Positions 54,116 to 62,282 of a stretch of DNA of 64,000 nucleotides are shown here, piece by piece. The notes beneath the pieces were generated by a model, which was not told where the DNA came from, did not search any database, and saw nothing but the letters and a program-made list of their open reading frames with translations. Position 1 is the first letter of the stretch. The number at the start of each line of letters is the position of its first letter. Location of the stretch: NCBI GenBank assembly GCA_963718195.1, contig CAVQYQ010000005.1, positions 558,001 to 622,000 of the forward strand, given 5' to 3'. Both the position numbers and the translations under genes were made by a program. The DNA comes from MADRE3 sp963718195 (GTDB taxonomy: Bacteria; Desulfobacterota; Desulfobulbia; Desulfobulbales; Desulfocapsaceae).

Positions 54116-54177
54116 AAACAATTATCGCATGATATATGTTCCGTGGAATGAGCGCTTGACGCTACCAAGCATTAGGT

Positions 54178-54500
54178 TCACCCAGGTGAGGGCATTGATT
54201 TCCATGCTTTTATCACCACCACCAGTGACAATAGATCGTGAAGGAAGCCTGACTGGACTACATTACGGAAACAATAATAACCATCTGAAACTGAGATTAG
54301 CGGCTCAAGAGTTTGTGTTTTTATTGCACTGAGCGCTTCATAAATGTCATCCTCGCTTATTCTTGCAGCGTGCTCTTGGCCTTGCTGCAGGATCATCAGA
54401 GAATTGTACTGAGTCAGCACCAGTTCGAGATGCTGAGAGTACTGGACTTACTGACCAAGAAGTTTTTAAAGGCGTTTTTATCGTCTTCTGTGAATGGCAT
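54178..54500 (-). pseudogene. Frameshifted small hypothetical gene
   Basis: ATG 54500 has AAGGGG five bases upstream and gives MPFTEDDKNAFKNFLVSK, then leaves frame near 54450. The other frame continues VQYSQHLELVLTQYNSLMIL and runs to 54178 (QGQEHAARISEDDIYEALS, ...). One missing base joins them into ~107 residues. Not recognised. Minus strand, downstream of the larger membrane protein gene and facing the broken plus-strand run. Confidence 0.5.
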
Positions 54501-54578
54501 GATGCCCCTTGCTTTATCGAATGAGAAGTGGCTGTTCACTGGAGATTAATATCGATACAACCATATCTCTTGAATAGC

Positions 54579-55487
54579 CTACTCAATTGAGACCTCTCTA
54601 GACCCTTGAGAATGTCCCGTAGAGATTATAGCTGTAGTAAGAAAAAGAGAATTAATGACCCTCATAAGGAACCAGAATATTAACAATGGAAGTATCAGGA
54701 CCTGAATAATGAATATCCCCAAATAGAGGAATGTCAGCCTTAACAGGTTCTCAACTATGACACCTTTATTCTCCATGATGACCTGAATAGTGTTTTTGAA
54801 GTCTACGGATTTTTCTTTTATATACGAGGCACTATTCCCAATTGTACCCATAAAACCATCTACTTTAGGAACCTCAATGTTATCGATTTTGTTTAATTCT
54901 GCTGTGCTGGCAGTTAGTGTTTCGTTCGCTTCTATGATTTTATCGTCAAAGAATGCCTCCTGAAGAAATTCATTGGCCATGGAGGATATTGGTAGGCATA
55001 ATCGTGCAATAGACGCTATGACTAATACGCTCATCATGATTTTCTGGAGCCTAATCACTCGGTCATTTCTGGACCACACAAGTAAAGATAGAAGAAGGAG
55101 AAAGACAGCCAGGATCTGAGGTACAATCGTGATGCTGATCTCATATGCCAGTTCCTGCACCCCCAATGAAGCAATCGACATGACCAGAACATTCGATAAG
55201 CGTTCTACCATGTCGTTTATGGGGTCAACTATTTGTCCTACAGCTAACGACATACCAATTCCAGCAGGTTCGAGTTCTATGCTGGATTGCTGAATCACTG
55301 AGACGGTAGCATTAATGACTCTACTCACACCATAACTAACTCCTGCCTTAGTTATAGAATCTTTGAAATAAGTATCTGCTGAAGAGTCAAGAATCGGGAT
55401 TTGCACTCCCGAAGAAAAGAAGAGGACAACGGATAGCAGTATTCCTATGATCGATTTTGTGGCCGTTTGTTTAGTTTTAGGTTCCAT
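54579..55487 (-). CDS. Multi-spanning membrane protein of unknown function
   Basis: 302 residues: N-terminal hydrophobic segment (~12-32), further membrane helices (~92-112, ~122-142, ~150-170) and a C-terminal pair (~255-285). The segment VSRVINATVSVIQQSSIELEPAGIGMSLAVGQIVDPINDMVERLS resembles uncharacterised membrane proteins of Gammaproteobacteria (key words GQI-DP-NDLVERFS), function unknown. No flagellar motif. Its composition is more AT-rich than the flagellar genes, consistent with an acquired islet. Confidence 0.75.
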   Translation of the reverse strand: MEPKTKQTATKSIIGILLSVVLFFSSGVQIPILDSSADTYFKDSITKAGVSYGVSRVINATVSVIQQSSIELEPAGIGMSLAVGQIVDPINDMVERLSNVLVMSIASLGVQELAYEISITIVPQILAVFLLLLSLLVWSRNDRVIRLQKIMMSVLVIASIARLCLPISSMANEFLQEAFFDDKIIEANETLTASTAELNKIDNIEVPKVDGFMGTIGNSASYIKEKSVDFKNTIQVIMENKGVIVENLLRLTFLYLGIFIIQVLILPLLIFWFLMRVINSLFLTTAIISTGHSQGSREVSIE

Positions 55488-55735
55488 ACCAAATTGGTGT
55501 CTGAGTCAGAGAGCGTTTTAATATCAGGATGAAGGTTCTGATTCAGCCATTTGCTTTTATCAGCTCCAGCGGTCCAGTATATGTTATTGCCTTGGGTGTC
55601 GAATATCATATTCATAATATTCGCTATGCTGAGAGAGTAAAGCAAAGAGATAATTGCAGACTCAAGTGACCTGTCTTTTTTTGCCAGAATGAACCAATGC
55701 AGAGAGTGTGAGGATTTGATTAGACTATGGAATTG
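55445..55735 (-). pseudogene. Possible gene remnant upstream of the membrane protein
   Basis: The minus-strand frame is open for ~96 codons (55735-55445) with protein-like sequence (KKDRSLESAIISLLYS, FDTQGNNIYWTAGADK) but without a good start codon or ribosome site, and overlaps the start of the 302-residue gene by 43 bp. TTG 55645 is the only likely start, giving 66 residues. May be a small gene or a fragment. Confidence 0.3.
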
Positions 55736-56218
55736 TCAGAATATATAATCGGGGGGTGAGTATTCTATAATTCAACTTAATCTAATGCCATAAATGTAAG
55801 AAAGATATCGCTAGGTGTGTCCACCAGGTTTCAGCGCAGCTGGAAAGTTTATCACGACCGCAATATCACCAACTCTTCCGGCTCGAAGAGCAGAGGAACA
55901 CTCTCTAGTGTCTGTATATTCAATCAAAGACGAAAAGTAAACCCCCGCAAAGATTGAACCCTATCCCCCAAAAGGTGTTAGTAGATATGTAAAAGGCTTT
56001 CGGACCATGAGAGACTACCCTTCTCTTTCACACATGATATAATTATTATATCTTGATGGCCGAAAGCTTATCAGGAAACAAAAATGTTTAAGATAAAATT
56101 ACTTTTTTTAAACCCCAAATTGCGTGCTGCAAAAATACTGCAAAAACACTGCAAAAAACTGAAATTATCCACTTGAGTATATGATATCAGTATTATGCAA
56201 TCATAACGATAGTACACT
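55736..56218. other. Non-coding stretch before the second fliK-like gene
   Basis: No gene supported. Contains GCTTTCGG/CCGAAAGC arms (55996-56003, 56060-56067) enclosing a 17-bp palindrome GATATAAT-T-ATTATATC (56036-56052), and three A-tracts at 11-bp spacing (56131-56158). These look regulatory. No sigma-54 or sigma-28 match found. Confidence 0.5.
56131..56158 (+). repeat. Phased A-tracts (CTGCAAAAA, three copies)
   Basis: A-tracts at 56131, 56142 and 56153, each following CTGC, spaced 11 bp, close to one helical turn, 60-90 bp before the gene at 56219. Such phasing bends DNA and often stimulates a nearby promoter. Confidence 0.5.
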
Positions 56219-57265
56219 ATGAGTACGATCACCCCCCTCTCATCGATTCCGCAACTTGGCTCTTCCACCGATCGGACCGGAGGACAACAGCAAAGCCTTG
56301 GTCAGAAAATGATCGGTGAAATCCTCAAGGCAACGGTTCTTGGTGAGAGGGCCAATAACCACTATCTGCTGGATTTTGGAGGAACCAAAATACCTGTCTC
56401 TTCTCAGAGCAAGCTTTCTGCCGGTCAAGTCCTGCAGTTAGAGCTCACTCAGATATCACCCCATGTGGAACTGAAAATAGTCTCTGAAGCAAGCAGCCTG
56501 CTGACCGGTAAATCCCTTGCACTGCTCGGTAACTCCATTAATTTAAGCCAACTTGTTAGTTCGTTACAACAGGGTTCACCATCCCCTCTTTCTCAACTTT
56601 CAGCTCCCACAGCAAATATCCTGCAATCATTTCTTCCCCCTGAGCTAACTTCTCTGGTCGGAAGCAACGAGGGCGGGGTGATACTCCAGCAGATGTTCAA
56701 CAGGCTCGGCATTAATCTCGAACAACTCCTGGCGCAGGGAAGAATAGATAATGCCCAAAATACAGTGAAGACAGCCCTGCTCGAAATCATTTCTCAATTT
56801 CAGGGTTCAGAACGTATTTCTGAGCAGGCGAATAAAATCCTGGCTACTATCGAACTCTATCAATTCAGCCAAATACAGCTCACAAGCCAGAATTTGCTTA
56901 TTTTTCCACTGCCGCTTCCTTTTGTCGAGCAAGGTTATCTTCTCATTGAGGACTATGACAAGGAAGACCAGGAGACATCAGAAACAGGTGATAATCAGAA
57001 ATTTTCTTTACATCTTTCCATGAGCGAGCTTGGAGATATTCAGATAAATTTTCTCCAAAATTCTGATACTTTGTTTATAAAAATCCTCTTTGATTCTGAG
57101 GAAAAGGTACTGTTTGCATCTCAGTTCAAGGGGCTGTTGGAAGAAATGCTTTCTTCCAGGAATGAACTTGTCATTTCTTTTTCAAGTGGTGCAGAGAGTC
57201 CGGCTCATGCACTCGCACAAAAACTCTTTGCTGACGGCCAATCTTTTATCGACACGAAGGTGTAA
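56219..57265 (+). CDS. Second FliK-like hook-length control domain protein
   Basis: 348 residues. The C-terminal part matches a FliK Flg_hook domain (LHLSMSELGDIQINFLQNSDTLFIKILF, near 255-320); the N-terminus is variable. Many flagellated bacteria have a short FliK-like protein paired with an FlhB C-terminal-domain protein, as here (the next gene). Role in export or in another secretion step unproven. Starts ATG 56219; a weak ribosome site. Confidence 0.82.
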   Translation: MSTITPLSSIPQLGSSTDRTGGQQQSLGQKMIGEILKATVLGERANNHYLLDFGGTKIPVSSQSKLSAGQVLQLELTQISPHVELKIVSEASSLLTGKSLALLGNSINLSQLVSSLQQGSPSPLSQLSAPTANILQSFLPPELTSLVGSNEGGVILQQMFNRLGINLEQLLAQGRIDNAQNTVKTALLEIISQFQGSERISEQANKILATIELYQFSQIQLTSQNLLIFPLPLPFVEQGYLLIEDYDKEDQETSETGDNQKFSLHLSMSELGDIQINFLQNSDTLFIKILFDSEEKVLFASQFKGLLEEMLSSRNELVISFSSGAESPAHALAQKLFADGQSFIDTKV

Positions 57266-57269
57266 CAAC

Positions 57270-57563
57270 ATGGCATCCCGGGACAACAAAATGGACAAAG
57301 CAGTAGCCCTGCTCTACGATAGTGATACATCTGATGCACCACGAGTTGTTGCATCCGGGAAAGGTGTTATTGCCCAGAAGATTATCGATACTGCCCGCGA
57401 AGCGGGGATCCATATCCAGGAAGATGCCGATCTCGTTGAAGTTCTCTCAAAAGTCCCGGTTGGTGAAGATATCCCGATGGAACTGTACCAGACGATCGCT
57501 GAAATTCTCTCCTTTGTCTATCAGGTAAATGACAAGTTCAAACATAAAGTCAAGAAAAGCTGA
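57270..57563 (+). CDS. Stand-alone FlhB C-terminal-domain protein (FlhX-like)
   Basis: 97 residues matching the cytoplasmic switch domain of FlhB/EscU: AVALLYDSDTSDAPRVVASGKGVIAQKI, then EDADLVEVLSKVPVGEDIP. The NPTH cleavage site and membrane part are absent. ATG 57270 follows the fliK-like stop by 4 bp; upstream start 57090 overlaps fliK-like coding and is rejected. FlhX in Helicobacter can partly replace the FlhB C-terminal piece. Confidence 0.88.
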   Translation: MASRDNKMDKAVALLYDSDTSDAPRVVASGKGVIAQKIIDTAREAGIHIQEDADLVEVLSKVPVGEDIPMELYQTIAEILSFVYQVNDKFKHKVKKS

Positions 57564-57577
57564 TTGCACTCTAGATC

Positions 57578-58072
57578 ATGGATAAATTCATACACTCTGT
57601 ATCCTCTTTATCTCGATTTGCTCTGATCTTTCCATTTCTCATATTGTTTTTGCAATCATGCAGTAAAGATACAACTCCTGAAAAATTAATAGATGACTTT
57701 GTCACTGCATGCGAAAACAGTATTGAACAAGGAAGTAGTCGAAAATTACGGGATCTGATCGCTGAACGATATGGCGATTCAAGTGGCAGAACCAAGAAGG
57801 ATATTTCGTCTGTAGCAAGCGGATATCTTCTCCGAAATAAGTCCATATACTGTGTTACCCTAACGGATTCCGTGATACTTAATGAGGATGATTCAATTTC
57901 AGCGAGAATTCTTGCAGCTTTGGCAGCACAGCCAATCACAGACATATCTCGCTTGCCAACCATGAACAGTGATATTTACTGGTTTGATATACGAATCGGA
58001 AAAGAAGGAAGCGAGTGGAAATTGTTAGAGGCTTCCTGGCGGCAGGCAATGCTCGATGACTTTTTCCGGTAA
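57578..58072 (+). CDS. Predicted lipoprotein
   Basis: 164 residues with a lipoprotein signal peptide; lipobox LQSC gives Cys28. The mature part resembles NTF2-like small alpha+beta domains by pattern only (TPEKLIDDFVTACENS, EWKLLEASWR). No assigned role. It follows the FlhX-like gene by 14 bp, so it may be co-transcribed. Confidence 0.75.
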   Translation: MDKFIHSVSSLSRFALIFPFLILFLQSCSKDTTPEKLIDDFVTACENSIEQGSSRKLRDLIAERYGDSSGRTKKDISSVASGYLLRNKSIYCVTLTDSVILNEDDSISARILAALAAQPITDISRLPTMNSDIYWFDIRIGKEGSEWKLLEASWRQAMLDDFFR

Positions 58073-58076
58073 ATAA

Positions 58077-58328
58077 TCAGTTCTGTTGAGATCTCTCGAC
58101 TTCAAGCGCCCGTTCTTTTGAAGAAACTCCGGAGAAGGTAGATTTTTCCAGATAAATTAAAACATAAAGCACACCAATCATCAGGATCAGCAGTGCGACA
58201 ATCTGGAACAGCACTTTCGGTTTCTTTATCGCTGCAATGATGACGACGACAACGAGAACCGCCAGCGAAATCATGTTATTTGAGAAATAATCGACGATCT
58301 GAAACAGGTATTGAGCGATATTTTCCAT
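58077..58328 (-). CDS. Small two-helix membrane protein
   Basis: 83 residues: two membrane helices (~18-38 and ~40-62) and a charged tail. No family recognised. Faces the lipoprotein gene tail to tail, 4 bp apart. Start ATG 58328. Confidence 0.6.
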   Translation of the reverse strand: MENIAQYLFQIVDYFSNNMISLAVLVVVVIIAAIKKPKVLFQIVALLILMIGVLYVLIYLEKSTFSGVSSKERALEVERSQQN

Positions 58329-58465
58329 ACAATCAAACCAAGTTAGAAGTCTTATTTATACCTTTCTATTTATATTTTATCATTTTGCCAGGTGTTGTAC
58401 AATATCAGGTGTGAGCTTTGAATTTCTGTTCACGAACCTCCAATCTGTTTACGAATGGTATTCAA

Positions 58466-59350
58466 ATGATACAAGATATTACAGCCACGCTTTACGCCGA
58501 CATTCCGGAAGAACGGCTCTATCACTATACCAGCTTCAATGGACTTCTTGGTATCGTTACGAGCGGTGCTCTGTGGGCAAGCGATATCAGGTACATGAAT
58601 GATTCTGCCGAACTCAGGCACACTGCCGATCTTATCCGTTCAGAAGTGAGCAGGCGAATTCGAAACGGACATCCAATGCCCGATTTGCTCAACCAGTTTC
58701 TCGATTGGGTTACCCACCGTATCACCAATGGGCATATGCTTTTTGCAGCATCATTTCGTTCAAATGGCAACCTGCTCAGCCAGTGGCGTGGATACAGCAA
58801 ACACGGTAAAGGCGTAAGCCTTGGATTTGATCCCGATTATATCATGCAATGTGCCGAAAAACAGTCATTCCAAATCGGCAGATGTATATACAGCCATGAG
58901 CAACAGGAACAGTTAATCAGTAAAGTCCTTGATGCAGTTGAAGTGCTTTCAGAGGAATATGATATCAATCAGACGAGCACCCATACATCCTATAATCCTA
59001 CCTACCGTTCTATTTTTGAACGAATGGAAAGTGACCTCTTACGTATTGCTGCAATCCTGAAACATCCGTCATTCCAGGAGGAGGAAGAATGGCGCATCGT
59101 CTCTCCAGTCATAACCAGCTATGTTGAAGAGCCTGTATTGTTTCGTGAGGGTACCTCAATGCTCGTACCCTATATTGAATTTAGCCTCTCTGCGCAAAAC
59201 AGCACACCCATTGCCATCGACCATATTTTTTTAGGTCCCACACCCAATATCACCATTTCAATGAATTCACTGACCATGTTCTTGGCGAAAAACGGGATTT
59301 GCCCAAAAGACGAGATCTCCTTTTGTCAGATACCCTTTCGTGGCAAGTGA
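58466..59350 (+). CDS. DUF2971-family protein
   Basis: 294 residues. Hallmarks: LYHYTSFNGLLGIVTSGALWASD near the start, YMNDSAEL, CFRSN-type ASFRSNGNLLSQWRGYSKHGKGVSLGF in the centre, and EEEEWRIVSPVI toward the end. DUF2971 proteins have unknown biochemistry and often occur in accessory regions. ATG 58466 places the conserved HYTS motif near the N-terminus; TTG 58418, with AGGTG upstream, would add 16 residues. Followed by ~270 bp without a gene. Confidence 0.82.
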   Translation: MIQDITATLYADIPEERLYHYTSFNGLLGIVTSGALWASDIRYMNDSAELRHTADLIRSEVSRRIRNGHPMPDLLNQFLDWVTHRITNGHMLFAASFRSNGNLLSQWRGYSKHGKGVSLGFDPDYIMQCAEKQSFQIGRCIYSHEQQEQLISKVLDAVEVLSEEYDINQTSTHTSYNPTYRSIFERMESDLLRIAAILKHPSFQEEEEWRIVSPVITSYVEEPVLFREGTSMLVPYIEFSLSAQNSTPIAIDHIFLGPTPNITISMNSLTMFLAKNGICPKDEISFCQIPFRGK

Positions 59351-59580
59351 GCCACACAGGCCAGAGCTTAGCTATTTACTCCCTTCCTTTATGGTTCTAT
59401 TTCGTCCTAATCACACACATGAATGCCGGACAAATTGAACTTTATCATCGATAGATAAAAATCACCTCAATCCAGGCTTCTAATTAAAAGGGAGAGGTTC
59501 ACCCGGGAAGAGTTTACGATATTCTCTATATATGCAGGCTGAACCCATGGAACCAACCGGCACGCTTTTGGACAACAACG
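59351..59580. other. Gene-free stretch before the tRNA terminator
   Basis: No reading frame or known RNA recognised. Between a plus-strand DUF2971 gene and minus-strand tRNAs. Confidence 0.4.
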
Positions 59581-59613
59581 AAAAAAGGGAGCCAGCCTTT
59601 ATGGCTGACTCCC
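59581..59613 (-). terminator. Terminator of the tRNA-Val/tRNA-Asp unit
   Basis: On the minus strand: GGGAGTCAGCC, ATAAA loop, GGCTGGCTCCC, then six T. An 11-bp stem with one G-U pair, 10 nt downstream of the tRNA-Asp CCA end. Confidence 0.9.
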
Positions 59614-59622
59614 TGATATTAC

Positions 59623-59699
59623 TGGCGGAGCGGACGGGACTCGAACCCGCGACCTCCGGCGTGACAGGCCGGCATTCTAACCAGCTGAACTACCGCTCC
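59623..59699 (-). tRNA. tRNA-Asp (GTC)
   Basis: 77 nt including encoded CCA. Acceptor stem GGAGCGG/CCGCTCC, D-arm GTTCAGCTGGTTAGAAT, anticodon stem-loop with GTC, T-arm GGTTCGAGTC. Second of two tRNAs on the minus strand, transcribed toward the terminator. Confidence 0.97.
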
Positions 59700-59713
59700 G
59701 TATTGCGTAGTTT

Positions 59714-59789
59714 TGGTGGGCGGAACAGGGCTCGAACCTGTGACCCTCGGCTTGTAAGGCCGATGCTCTCCCAGCTGAGCTACCCGCCC
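59714..59789 (-). tRNA. tRNA-Val (TAC)
   Basis: 76 nt including encoded CCA. Acceptor GGGCGGG pairs with TCCGCCC (last pair G-U), D-arm GCTCAGCTGGGAGAGC, anticodon TAC in CCTTACAAG, T-arm GGTTCGAGCC. 14 bp upstream of tRNA-Asp; the lon stop lies 55 bp further upstream in the same direction. Confidence 0.97.
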
Positions 59790-59844
59790 ACGCAATGTGG
59801 ATGACTTTTTACCAACTTAACCTACCCCAGTCAAGTAAAAAAGA

Positions 59845-62256
59845 TTACTGGGTTATATTATGTTCTGAAACATTAATCTCCTCAAAAACCTTACTGACCG
59901 GTACATCCTTGAACACCGATTCACCTTCTTCCGTCAGTATGGCTTGCTCAAGTACATCATCCATATGCTCGACCAAGGTGATTTTCAATTTTTTCAGAAT
60001 TCTTGCAGGAACATCATTAAGGTTTCTCTCATTATCACTTGGAACAAGTACATTGGTGATATTGCCCCGCTTGGCAGCCAGAAGCTTCTCTGTAAGCCCG
60101 CCAATAGGTAATACGCGACCTCGCAGCGTGATTTCTCCGGTCATGGCTAACTGGTGACGAACCGGCTTTTTAATCAGAGCGGATACGAGTGTGGTCGCAA
60201 TGGTAATTCCCGCAGATGGTCCATCTTTTGGGATTGCACCTTCCGGTACATGAACATGGATATCAAGCTTCTGGTAAAAATCTGTTTCCAGGCCAAGCCG
60301 TTCGGCTCGCGACCTGACATAGCTCAATGCCGCCTGGGCGCTCTCCTGCATTACCTCACCAAGTTTTCCGGTGATAATCAACTTACCGGATCCCGGCATC
60401 AGTGTCGCTTCAATCTGAAGCAGATCACCTCCTACTTCTGTCCAGGCAAGACCGGTAGTCAAGCCAATTCTGTCATGCTCCTCGGCCAACCCATACCGAT
60501 ATTTTTGAGTACCCAGGTATTTGACAACAGATTGGGCACTTAACCGGTATTTTTTGTCTGTAAATCCATTTTTTAAACGATCTCTTGCAACCTTACGGCA
60601 CAATGAGGCAATATTTCGCTCCAGATCACGGACTCCGGCTTCCTTCGTATAACGCCTGACAATCTCGAGAATTGCCCCATCGGTCAGATGTATATCACCT
60701 TCTTTAAACCCGTTTTCACTTATCTGTTTGGGTATCAGATAGCCCTCAGCGATCTTGAGTTTCTCTTCTTCCGTATATCCGCTTATTTGGATGATCTCCA
60801 TCCGATCCTGCAGGGGAACCGGTATGCCGTGAAGATTATTAGCCGTTGTTATAAAGAACACCTCTGAGAGATCATAGTCGATATCCAGGTAATGATCATT
60901 AAAGGCAATATTCTGTTCGGGATCAAGAACCTCGAGCAGCGCCGATGACGGATCACCTCTGAAATCCATGGACATCTTGTCAACTTCGTCCAAGCAGAAG
61001 ACCGGGTTTGCAACATCAGCCCGTTGCATCGATTGGATGATCTTTCCAGGCATGGCTCCGATATAAGTCCTCCGGTGCCCCCTGATTTCAGCTTCATCAC
61101 GGACGCCGCCAAGTGAAAGACGGACAAATTTTCGATTAAGCGCACGCGCGACAGAGCGACAAATCGAGGTTTTACCAACACCTGGAGGACCGACAAGGCA
61201 GAGGATCGGACCCTTAATTTTCTTGACTTGGGCCTGAACTGCAAGATATTCGAGGATTCGTTCTTTTGGTTTGCTGAGACCGTAATGATCTTCATCCAGA
61301 ATGATCTCTGCCTTATTAATATCTATCTTGCTCTTACTTTTTTTGGCCCAGGGCAGACTGAGGATTACATCTATATAGTTGCGCACGACCGTTGTCTCTG
61401 CAGACATCGGGGGCATATTCTTTAATTTTTTGAGCTCCTTGGTTACCTTTTCTTTAGCGAGTTTCGGCAGTTTCTTCTTTTTGACCGACTCCTCTATCTC
61501 TGCAATATCGTCAAGCCCGTCCTCACCCTGCCCCATCTCGCTCTGGATCTCTTTTACCTTTTCACTCAAATAATAGTTACGCTGGGTTTTGCTCATCCGA
61601 TTTTTTACCCGAGCGTTTATCTCTTTTTCGAGTTCAGCAAGTTCGATCTCCCGGTGCAGAATGTCCAGGATTTTTTCAATTCGTTTTATCAGGGTTTCAC
61701 ATTCAAGAATTGTCTGTTTCTCATCTGCCTTTAACGGCATGTGTGCACAGATCACGTCAACAAGTTTACGGGGATCTTCTATATGCTGAACGGATTTGAT
61801 AACCTCTTTGGCAATTTTCTTGTTTATGGCGGCATATTGTTCGAAAAATTTTCGCAACTCCCGTTCAAAGGCAATCACTTCACTGGAGACAATAATCTCC
61901 TCAGGGAATTCTCGGATCTCTACCTGCATGAAATGGTCATGGGGGACGTGAGATATAATTTCAGCTCTTGTTTTCCCTTCTACCAGGGCCTTGATAGTGC
62001 CGTCAGGAAGGCGCAAAAGCTGCATGACACTGGCGAGGGTACCGACACGGTGGATTCCACCAGGACCCGGCTCATCGGTCGCAGGACTTTTCTGGGCGAC
62101 AAGGAATATCTCTGTTCGCTTATCCATGGCATCTTCAAGGGCCTGAATAGACTGTTTACGGCCAACCACCAGAGGAGCTACCATATGCGGGAAAATAACA
62201 ATATCGCGCAAAGGCATTAATGGATAAAGCTTTGTGTCACCTTTTTTTTCTGTCAT
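59845..62256 (-). CDS. lon: ATP-dependent protease Lon
   Basis: 803 residues: N-terminal substrate domain (LMPLRDIVIFPHMV), central AAA+ with Walker A GPPGVGKTS (~357-365) and C-terminal Ser-Lys protease with DGPSAGIT (catalytic Ser ~680) and EKLLAAKRGN (catalytic Lys). Degrades misfolded and regulatory proteins, sometimes flagellar regulators. Normal length. Lies downstream of clpX in the common clpP-clpX-lon order, 26 bp apart. Confidence 0.97.
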   Translation of the reverse strand: MTEKKGDTKLYPLMPLRDIVIFPHMVAPLVVGRKQSIQALEDAMDKRTEIFLVAQKSPATDEPGPGGIHRVGTLASVMQLLRLPDGTIKALVEGKTRAEIISHVPHDHFMQVEIREFPEEIIVSSEVIAFERELRKFFEQYAAINKKIAKEVIKSVQHIEDPRKLVDVICAHMPLKADEKQTILECETLIKRIEKILDILHREIELAELEKEINARVKNRMSKTQRNYYLSEKVKEIQSEMGQGEDGLDDIAEIEESVKKKKLPKLAKEKVTKELKKLKNMPPMSAETTVVRNYIDVILSLPWAKKSKSKIDINKAEIILDEDHYGLSKPKERILEYLAVQAQVKKIKGPILCLVGPPGVGKTSICRSVARALNRKFVRLSLGGVRDEAEIRGHRRTYIGAMPGKIIQSMQRADVANPVFCLDEVDKMSMDFRGDPSSALLEVLDPEQNIAFNDHYLDIDYDLSEVFFITTANNLHGIPVPLQDRMEIIQISGYTEEEKLKIAEGYLIPKQISENGFKEGDIHLTDGAILEIVRRYTKEAGVRDLERNIASLCRKVARDRLKNGFTDKKYRLSAQSVVKYLGTQKYRYGLAEEHDRIGLTTGLAWTEVGGDLLQIEATLMPGSGKLIITGKLGEVMQESAQAALSYVRSRAERLGLETDFYQKLDIHVHVPEGAIPKDGPSAGITIATTLVSALIKKPVRHQLAMTGEITLRGRVLPIGGLTEKLLAAKRGNITNVLVPSDNERNLNDVPARILKKLKITLVEHMDDVLEQAILTEEGESVFKDVPVSKVFEEINVSEHNITQ

Positions 62257-62282
62257 GATTTATTTTAAAACTCCTGTTACCT

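Noticed and set aside
57090..57269. Longer start for the FlhX-like gene
   Set aside because: It would overlap the fliK-like coding region by 176 bp and adds an unconserved basic segment; ATG 57270 fits FlhB-domain length.
59532..59804. 90-codon plus-strand ORF
   Set aside because: It spans both tRNA genes and their terminator in antisense; a translation artefact.
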